Shown here one piece after another: positions 33,604 through 39,303 of a stretch of DNA of 39,303 bases (positions within the stretch are counted from its first letter, which is position 1; each line of letters begins with the position of its first letter). The translations under genes and the position numbers were made by a program. Under the pieces are notes generated by a model. It was not told where the DNA came from and searched no databases. It saw nothing but the letters and a program-made list of their open reading frames with translations. Source of the stretch: Bacteroidales bacterium (lineage in GTDB: Bacteria; Bacteroidota; Bacteroidia; Bacteroidales; JAIPAP01); contig JAIPAP010000031.1 in assembly GCA_021740045.1 (NCBI GenBank), forward strand, positions 1 to 39,303, given 5' to 3'.

Positions 33604-35349
33604 ATGAATCAGGAAAATGTTGATAAGTCGATTTTGGAGAGGGCACAAAAATGGCTCGATGGTAATTATGACAGAGATACTAAAGCAACCGTGAGGAGTT
33701 ACCTGGTAAATGATCAAACCACTTTAATAGATGCATTCTACAAGGATCTTGAATTTGGAACCGGAGGCTTAAGAGGTATCATGGGTGTAGGGACCAACCG
33801 CATGAATAAGTATACGGTTGGTTCGGCTACACAGGGATTGGCCAATTACCTGAAAAAAATGTTCGCCGGCCGTGATGAAATTAAAGCGGTAATCGCCTAT
33901 GATTCGCGCAATAACAGCCGTTACTTTTCGGAAGTTACCGCCGATGTTCTTTCGGCAAACGGCATTAAGGTTTATCTTTTTGATGCCTTAAGACCTACTC
34001 CCGAATTATCTTTTGCCATTCGCCACCTGGGATGCCAAACCGGTGTTATGATCACAGCTTCGCATAATCCAAAGGAATATAATGGTTACAAAGTTTATTG
34101 GGAGGATGGCGGGCAATTGATCAAACCCCACGACAAAAATATTATTGAAGAAGTAAAACGCATCACCGATGTCAACCAGATCAACTTCGAAGGGGACAAA
34201 AACAAAATAGAAGCTATTGGCGAGAAAATCGATAAGGTGTATATTGATAAGGTCAAATCATTAACCTTGAATCCTGATATTATTCAGAAGCACAAAGATC
34301 TGAAGATCGTATATACGCCTATTCACGGAACCGGTGTGGAGCTTGTACCGAGGGCGCTTAAAGCATTGGGATTTGAGCAGATCTACAATGTTGCTGAACA
34401 GGATAAAGTGGATGGGGATTTTCCCACCGTTCATTCACCAAATCCCGAAGAACCGGCAGCCCTTGAAATGGCGCTGGAAAAAGCCCGCGAAGTAAATGCC
34501 GAATTGGTAATGGCAACCGACCCCGATACCGACAGGGCCGGGTTGGCCGTGAAAGATCATAAAGGCGAATATGTTTTGCTTAATGGCAATCAAACCGCTA
34601 CCTTGCTCATCTATTATGTATTGGGTCAATATAAGGAAAAGGATTTGCTTAAAGGCAATGAATACATTGTAAAGACGATTGTTACCACCGAATTGCTTGA
34701 TGAAATGGCCAGGGACTTCGGTGTGGAAATATTTGATGTGCTTACCGGTTTTAAGTACATTGCCGATGTGATTAAACGACACGAAGGCAAAAAGAAATTC
34801 ATTGCCGGTGGGGAGGAAAGCTACGGCTTTTTGGTGGGCGATTTTGTTCGCGATAAGGATGCGGTGATCTATGTAGCGATGATGGCTGAAACCGCTGCCT
34901 GGGCCGCCGAGCAGGGAAAATCGCTAAATGACTTGCTCATCGACATTTATCAGCAATATGGCTTATATAAGGAAAAACTAAAATCGGTGGTTCGTTATGG
35001 AAAAGCAGGCGCTGAGCACATAGCCAAAATGATGGATGAATTCCGCTCTCAGCCCCCCGTTTCCATTAATGATTCGAAGGTGTCGACAATAATCGATTAT
35101 CAGAAAGGAACCATACACGATATCGATTCAGGTGAAGAGGAACCCACTTCACTGCCCAAATCGAACGTTATTCAGTTCTACACCAAATGCGGAAGCAAGA
35201 TCACCGCACGTCCATCGGGTACCGAACCGAAAATTAAATTTTATGTGGGCGTTAAGCGCATTTTGAAAAACAAGGAAGATTTCGAAAAAATCAATGCCAA
35301 GGCAGAAGAGGAGCTAAATAAGATCATTGAGGCGCTGGATATTGAATAA
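33604..35349 (+). CDS. phospho-sugar mutase (phosphoglucomutase/phosphomannomutase family)
   Basis: A 581-aa alpha-D-phosphohexomutase of the long (PGM2-like) type, interconverting hexose 1- and 6-phosphates. The phosphoserine loop is TASHNPKEYNGYK, the metal-binding loop ATDPDTDR, the sugar-binding loop GGEESYGFL and the phosphate-binding loop RPSGTEPKIKFY, all intact. Glucose-1-phosphate from it would feed UDP-glucose for the ugd branch (inference). It is 74 bp from rfbD, with its own terminator at 35416-35448. Confidence 0.93.
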   Translation: MNQENVDKSILERAQKWLDGNYDRDTKATVRSYLVNDQTTLIDAFYKDLEFGTGGLRGIMGVGTNRMNKYTVGSATQGLANYLKKMFAGRDEIKAVIAYDSRNNSRYFSEVTADVLSANGIKVYLFDALRPTPELSFAIRHLGCQTGVMITASHNPKEYNGYKVYWEDGGQLIKPHDKNIIEEVKRITDVNQINFEGDKNKIEAIGEKIDKVYIDKVKSLTLNPDIIQKHKDLKIVYTPIHGTGVELVPRALKALGFEQIYNVAEQDKVDGDFPTVHSPNPEEPAALEMALEKAREVNAELVMATDPDTDRAGLAVKDHKGEYVLLNGNQTATLLIYYVLGQYKEKDLLKGNEYIVKTIVTTELLDEMARDFGVEIFDVLTGFKYIADVIKRHEGKKKFIAGGEESYGFLVGDFVRDKDAVIYVAMMAETAAWAAEQGKSLNDLLIDIYQQYGLYKEKLKSVVRYGKAGAEHIAKMMDEFRSQPPVSINDSKVSTIIDYQKGTIHDIDSGEEEPTSLPKSNVIQFYTKCGSKITARPSGTEPKIKFYVGVKRILKNKEDFEKINAKAEEELNKIIEALDIE

Positions 35350-35415
35350 GCGTTTGTTTAATTATTAGGTAGTTGAAAGTCTAATAGCTGATAATATAAT
35401 GCAATGTGAATAAAT

Positions 35416-35448
35416 AAGAGTCGGAGTTCTATTCCGGCTTTTATTTTT
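35416..35448 (+). terminator. terminator of the phospho-sugar mutase gene
   Basis: AAGAGTCGGA (35416-35425) pairs with TCCGGCTTTT (35433-35442), two G-U wobbles and a 7-nt loop, followed by an ATTTTT tract. Confidence 0.65.
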
Positions 35449-35493
35449 GATCGGGGTTTCGTTTTTCATTATCAACAAAAACATAGATCAAAT

Positions 35494-35540
35494 AAAAAGC
35501 CACGAATGCACGAATATGATTCATTCCTGCATTCGTGGCT
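35494..35540 (-). terminator. terminator of argF, perfect 13-bp stem
   Basis: AGCCACGAATGCA (35498-35510) pairs perfectly with TGCATTCGTGGCT (35528-35540), loop 17 nt. On the minus strand five U's follow (35498-35494). It lies 39 bp after the argF stop and faces the mutase terminator. Confidence 0.7.
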
Positions 35541-35541
35541 A

Positions 35542-35578
35542 TTCTATTTTCTAACTTCTACTTTCTATCTTCTATTCT
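35542..35578. repeat. short TTCTATCTTCTA low-complexity run touching the argF stop
   Basis: Degenerate 7-bp words (TTCTAAC, TTCTACT, TTCTATC, TTCTATT) run without a break into the argF stop codon, whose complement CTA (35579-35581) continues the pattern. Confidence 0.55.
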
Positions 35579-36580
35579 CTAGCTCCCCAGCGTCGCCACC
35601 ATCACAGCCTTTATGGTATGCAGGCGGTTTTCGGCTTCGTCAAATACCAATGAAGCTTCCGATTCAAACACATCATCAGTAACTTCCATAGCCTCGAGGC
35701 CGAACTTCCGGTAGATCTGTTCACCGATTTCTGTATCGCGGTTGTGGAATGATGGCAGGCAATGAAGGAATTTTACATTCGGGTTGCCGGTTTTTTCCAT
35801 CAGTTCCTTGTTCACCTGGAAGGGTTGCATGGTGTTAATGCGCTCTTCCCATACTTCATCAGGTTCACCCATCGATACCCATACATCGGTATAAATAAAA
35901 TCCACATCCTTAACGGCTTCCTCGGGGTTTTCGGTAAGAGTGATCTTAGCTCCGGTTTCTTTGGCTATCTCGCGGCATTGCTTTACCAATTCTTCATTGG
36001 GATGAGAAGCTTTGGGAGCGCCGGCACGGAAATCCATACCTAACTTGGCAGCGCCTACCATAAGCGAGTTACCCATGTTGTTACGGGCATCGCCCAGGTA
36101 GCAGAATTTGATCTTATGCAATGGCTTATCGGTATTTTCCTTCATGGTGAGGAAATCGGCCAGGATTTGAGTAGGATGAAACTCATTGGTCAATCCGTTC
36201 CATACCGGAACACCGGAATATTTGGCCAGTTCTTCCACCTTTTCCTGTCCAAAGCCTCTATATTCAATACCGTCGTACATGCGGCCCAATACGCGGGCTG
36301 TGTCGGCCATGGTTTCTTTTTTTCCCATTTGCGAACCGGTAGGACCGAGGTAAGTAATCTGTGCTCCCTGATCAAAAGAAGCTACCTCAAAAGCACAACG
36401 TGTACGGGTTGACGCTTTTTCGAAGATCAGGGCAATGTTTTTGCCTTTGAGCTTCTGCTGTTCGGTTCCGGCATATTTGGCCTTTTTTAAATCAGCCGAT
36501 AATTCCAGAAAAAAGTTGATCTCTTTTGGAGTAAAATCCAGCAATTTAAGGAAACTCCTGTTGCGAAGATTAAATGCCAT
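35579..36580 (-). CDS. argF: ornithine carbamoyltransferase, likely catabolic (arcB-type)
   Basis: A 333-aa transferase interconverting carbamoyl phosphate + ornithine and citrulline. The carbamoyl-phosphate loop is EKASTRTRC, the FHPTQ loop is [12 protein letters not shown], the ornithine-binding loop is [11 protein letters not shown] and the catalytic HCLP is in [16 protein letters not shown]. It has the FHPTQ and SMG motifs of true OTCases and so is not the succinyl/acetyl-ornithine form used for biosynthesis in many Bacteroidales. Being 34 bp behind carbamate kinase suggests the catabolic direction, splitting citrulline. Confidence 0.93.
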   Translation of the reverse strand: MAFNLRNRSFLKLLDFTPKEINFFLELSADLKKAKYAGTEQQKLKGKNIALIFEKASTRTRCAFEVASFDQGAQITYLGPTGSQMGKKETMADTARVLGRMYDGIEYRGFGQEKVEELAKYSGVPVWNGLTNEFHPTQILADFLTMKENTDKPLHKIKFCYLGDARNNMGNSLMVGAAKLGMDFRAGAPKASHPNEELVKQCREIAKETGAKITLTENPEEAVKDVDFIYTDVWVSMGEPDEVWEERINTMQPFQVNKELMEKTGNPNVKFLHCLPSFHNRDTEIGEQIYRKFGLEAMEVTDDVFESEASLVFDEAENRLHTIKAVMVATLGS

Positions 36581-36614
36581 TTTTATTCTTGTTTTTTAGG
36601 TTATTACTATTTTG

Positions 36615-37559
36615 TTAATCTCTTACGATTTTTGTTCCTGCCCCCGGATCGCCCAGCTTGTATGCCTGAGTGATCACGGCTTGCTTACCGCCTTTTTCAA
36701 CAAATTGAATACAGGCTTGTATTTTGGGTTCCATACTTCCCTTGCTAAAATGCCCTTCTTCCAGGTATTTTTTAGCTTCACTCACGGTGATGGTATCCAA
36801 TTCCTTTTCATCGGGCTTGCGGAAATTCAGGTATACCTTTTCCACATCGGTCAGGATAAAAAACTCATCGGCGTTGATCTGAGTTGCCAGCATTGAAGAT
36901 GCAAAATCCTTGTCGATCACTGCATCTATACCCTGCAATTTATTAGGTTCTACGTAAAAATAGGGTATTCCGCCACCACCCACGGCTATTACGATTTGTC
37001 CGTCACGAACCAGCTTTTCGATAGAATGGCGGTTATTAATGCTCTTTGGCGCCGGAGATGGTACTACCCTTCTCCAGCCTCTTCCGCGGGGGTCTTCGGC
37101 AAATTTATGAGAGGTCTTTTCAGCTATTGCATCAGCCTCTTCCTTTGAATAGTAAGGGCCTACCGGCTTGGTGGGATTATCAAAAGCCGGATCGTTCTTT
37201 TCAACCATTGCCTGGGTAATGATGGAAATAATATCACGTTGCAGATTCTCCTTTTCCAGCACATTGCGAAGCTGCTGTTCGATCATATAGCCGATAGAAC
37301 CCTGGGTTTCAGCAACGCATATATCGATAGGCATTTTCGGGATATTGAACATTTTGCTACCGGCTTCATGCTGCAGCAACACATTGCCTACCTGGGGGCC
37401 GTTGCCATGCCCGATAACCAGGTTATAATCCTTTTTGATCAATTGAAGCAGGTAGGTACAGGTTTCATAGATGTTGGCTTCCTGTTCATCGATAGTTCCT
37501 TGTTGATCTCCTCTAAGTAAAGCGTTACCTCCAAGGGCAACAACCGCGAGTTTTTTCAT
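36615..37559 (-). CDS. arcC: carbamate kinase
   Basis: A 314-aa amino-acid-kinase-fold enzyme making ATP from carbamoyl phosphate and ADP. The motifs are VVALGGNALLRGDQQGT, VIGHGNGPQVGNVLLQ, GRGWRRVVPSPAP, AVGGGGIPYF and a C-terminal KLGDPGAGTKIVRD. It leads a two-gene operon with argF; no arginine deiminase or transporter gene is next to it, so citrulline, or another carbamoyl donor, must come from elsewhere. An unusually good Shine-Dalgarno AAGAGGAGAA lies at 37574-37565. Confidence 0.95.
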   Translation of the reverse strand: MKKLAVVALGGNALLRGDQQGTIDEQEANIYETCTYLLQLIKKDYNLVIGHGNGPQVGNVLLQHEAGSKMFNIPKMPIDICVAETQGSIGYMIEQQLRNVLEKENLQRDIISIITQAMVEKNDPAFDNPTKPVGPYYSKEEADAIAEKTSHKFAEDPRGRGWRRVVPSPAPKSINNRHSIEKLVRDGQIVIAVGGGGIPYFYVEPNKLQGIDAVIDKDFASSMLATQINADEFFILTDVEKVYLNFRKPDEKELDTITVSEAKKYLEEGHFSKGSMEPKIQACIQFVEKGGKQAVITQAYKLGDPGAGTKIVRD

Positions 37560-37564
37560 ATAAG

Positions 37565-37596
37565 TTCTCCTCTTTAATGTATTTTGCGCAAATCTA
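37565..37596 (-). promoter_or_regulatory. arcC -7 element and strong Shine-Dalgarno
   Basis: Minus-strand TAGATTTG (37596-37589, TAnnTTTG) is followed by AAGAGGAGAA (37574-37565), 5 bp before the arcC ATG. Purine-rich SD sites of this strength are rare before the other genes here. The rest of 37597-37896 shows no gene. Confidence 0.5.
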
Positions 37597-37896
37597 TAAA
37601 TAATTTATTCATTGATAGTTCCTGAAAATTTTGGGACAGCAAAGATATTTTTTTTCTCCATGTTAGATGGTTTTTTAGGGGAAATTTGAAAGAGTAGGAA
37701 TCCGTTTTTAAAAATTGAAAGGAAGAAGGGGTGGGAATAGAAAATCTTCAATTAAACGTATTTGGTGATCGGCTTGCTATTTTAAATAACCCTGGTCGCA
37801 AGTATTTATTAATCTTTGTTTATCCGTGGATATACGTAGTGATATGTTATACTTTTGAAGCGCTTATTCTGTAATACTCCTGGAAATTCAGATCAA

Positions 37897-38022
37897 ATGA
37901 AAAAGAAAATGCTGGAAAAAGTAAATCATTACCTGGATGTGCTCTGCAATCAGATAGGCGAGCGCGCGGTTGGAAGCAATGGAAATCAAAAAGCCATAGA
38001 AAAGTTGGTACGAAAGCTTTAA
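37897..38022 (+). pseudogene. 41-codon N-terminal remnant of an M28-family peptidase
   Basis: An ATG-to-TAA frame encoding MLEKVNHYLDVLCNQIGER then AVGSNGNQKAIEKLVRKL. The pattern LxxLCxxIGxRxVGSxGNqkA is the start of many M28 metallo-aminopeptidases. The zinc-binding part is absent; the next gene starts 40 bp later. It is therefore a truncated gene, although a real micro-protein cannot be excluded. Confidence 0.55.
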
Positions 38023-38035
38023 TGCGGTTTTTTGC

Positions 38036-38043
38036 TATATTCG
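38036..38043 (+). promoter_or_regulatory. possible -7 element for the DASS transporter
   Basis: TATATTCG is one base off TAnnTTTG and lies 19 bp before the ATG at 38063. The same variant word precedes the propeller lipoprotein (29107-29114). No -33 element is seen. Confidence 0.3.
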
Positions 38044-38062
38044 CGCAAAATAATGCACGGGC

Positions 38063-39303
38063 ATGAAAACCTCCATTAGAACAAGCCGGTTACTTAGCCT
38101 GTTATTGGGGCCTCTAAGTTTTATTCTGATCATTTTACTGGTGGATGCCGATCCGGAAAAACCGGAGATTACCTATACATTGGCAGTGGCAGTATTTATG
38201 GCCATCTGGTGGATCACCGAGGTGATCTCCCTGGCCATAACCTCGCTGCTGCCATTGGTGCTTTTTCCTTTATTGGGTGTGATGGACGGTGGCCAAACAG
38301 CTTCCACTTATTTCAACCATGTGATCTTTCTTTTTATCGGGGGCTTTATGGTGGCCCTGGCTATGCAGCGTTGGGACCTGCATAAGCGCATTGCCCTGTT
38401 GATCCTAAAAAATATAGGTGCCAGTCCGGGAAGGATACTGCTGGGCTTTATGCTGGCCACCGCCTTCCTTTCCATGTGGATATCCAATACCGCCACTGCC
38501 ATGATGATGATCCCCATCTTGATCTCGATGATCGCCGAATTGGAAAAACACTTTGACAAAATGACTATTGCGCATTATTCCACCGGCTTATTGCTGGGCA
38601 TTGCCTACAGCGCTTCCATTGGTGGAGTGGCTACACTTGTGGGTACGCCCCCCAACCTGGCATTTGTCCATATTTTCCATATTATGTTCCCCGAAGCTCC
38701 TGATATTTCCTTTGCCCGCTGGTTTGCATTTGCCTTTCCCCTAACAGTGGTTTTTTTTGGTATTGCCTGGATTTACCTCTATTTCATCTTCAAACCTAAA
38801 AAAGGAGCATGGCGTTCATTTGATAAATCGGTTTTTAAGGTACAATACAAACAGCTGGGCAAGACCAGTTGGGAAGAAAAAGTGATCCTCATCATTTTTA
38901 TCCTGCTTGCCTTGTTATGGCTTTTCAGAAGTGACATCAAAGCCGGCGATTTTGTAATTCCCGGTTGGACCCGACTGCTGGACAATCCCGATTATATGAA
39001 AGATGGAAATATTGCCATCCTTATGGCTTTGCTGCTTTATCTTATCCCTTCAAGGAACCGGCCGGGGCAGCAACTCATGGACTGGAAAACCACTAAAAAA
39101 CTCCCCTGGAATATCGTGCTTCTTTTTGGGGGTGGATTTGCCTTGGCACATGGATTCAAAGAGTCGGGGCTTACCTTATGGCTGGTAAACCAACTGGAAT
39201 GGCTTAATGCCCTTCATGTCGTGCTTATCATTTTGATGGTGGCCTTTGCCATCACTTTCCTTACCGAATTAACCTCCAATACGGCTACTACACAAATGAT
39301 CCT
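38063..39303 (+). CDS. SLC13/DASS-family sodium:anion symporter, 3' end outside window
   Basis: 413 codons are visible without a stop; the gene runs off the right edge. It is a polytopic inner-membrane transporter with the family's two sodium-binding SNT motifs: MWISNTATAMMMIP (about residues 137-150) and ELTSNTATTQM at the end of the window. Also typical are AVFMAIWWITEVISLAITSLLPLVLFPLLGV and GVATLVGTPPNLAF. A cytoplasmic loop lies about residues 237-270 (KPKKGAWRSFDKS). Substrates of the family are dicarboxylates, citrate or sulfate; which one cannot be decided from this part. Confidence 0.93.
   Translation, partial: MKTSIRTSRLLSLLLGPLSFILIILLVDADPEKPEITYTLAVAVFMAIWWITEVISLAITSLLPLVLFPLLGVMDGGQTASTYFNHVIFLFIGGFMVALAMQRWDLHKRIALLILKNIGASPGRILLGFMLATAFLSMWISNTATAMMMIPILISMIAELEKHFDKMTIAHYSTGLLLGIAYSASIGGVATLVGTPPNLAFVHIFHIMFPEAPDISFARWFAFAFPLTVVFFGIAWIYLYFIFKPKKGAWRSFDKSVFKVQYKQLGKTSWEEKVILIIFILLALLWLFRSDIKAGDFVIPGWTRLLDNPDYMKDGNIAILMALLLYLIPSRNRPGQQLMDWKTTKKLPWNIVLLFGGGFALAHGFKESGLTLWLVNQLEWLNALHVVLIILMVAFAITFLTELTSNTATTQMI

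Overview
The window reads as chromosomal DNA of a Bacteroidota bacterium, most likely from the Bacteroidales/Marinilabiliales side of the phylum (inference). Support comes from a complete Na+-translocating NADH:quinone reductase operon, a type IX secretion plug protein, a large TonB-dependent receptor with a CarboxypepD_reg-like domain, surface-lipoprotein signals, UDP-xylose synthesis genes and repeated use of the Bacteroidota -7 promoter word TAnnTTTG. No rRNA, tRNA or CRISPR array was seen.

Layout. 1-500: the tail of arfB and two different octanucleotide repeat arrays. 537-6451 (minus): nqrABCDEF. 6744-8410: T9SS plug protein, then a decayed LruC-domain gene. 8466-10868: EamA transporter, prmC and a putative molybdenum-carrier protein. 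11029-16887 (plus): surface lipoprotein, its TonB-dependent receptor, an LRR lipoprotein and a MORN-repeat protein. 17012-18404 (minus): alpha/beta hydrolase and an RRM RNA-binding protein with a structured leader.

18621-27871 (all minus) is a 9 kb arsenic island. In transcription order it holds arsR3, arsE-like thioredoxin, arsF, arsG, an ArsP-like permease, arsR2, acr3, a DUF4143 ATPase, arsR1, a repeat-embedded four-helix-bundle (IVP) gene, arsC and arsM. Together these can reduce arsenate, methylate and export arsenite, and probably reduce and export organoarsenicals. Two kinds of 7-4-7 palindromic operator are visible. TGACGTA-n4-TACGTCA lies in front of arsR1 and acr3, as pairs exactly 29 bp apart in both places. 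TTTCGTA-n4-TACGAAA lies in front of arsE, the ArsP-like permease and, weakly, arsR3. A 1.17 kb cassette of tandem repeats around the IVP gene separates arsR1 from arsC-arsM. A MITE-like element with 8 bp target duplications lies 2 bp from the arsR3 stop codon.

27954-35349 (plus): an endonuclease/exonuclease/phosphatase-fold protein, a PD40 propeller lipoprotein with an apparent TTG start, then a sugar-nucleotide block (ugd, UDP-glucuronate decarboxylase, rfbD, phosphohexomutase). 35579-37559 (minus): carbamate kinase and ornithine carbamoyltransferase, a catabolic citrulline-to-ATP pair. 37897-39303: a 41-codon remnant of an M28 peptidase and the start of an SLC13/DASS anion symporter that runs off the window.

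The most unusual content is non-coding: several unrelated short-period repeat arrays that run up to stop codons, the IVP-repeat cassette inside the ars locus, and the paired ars operators.
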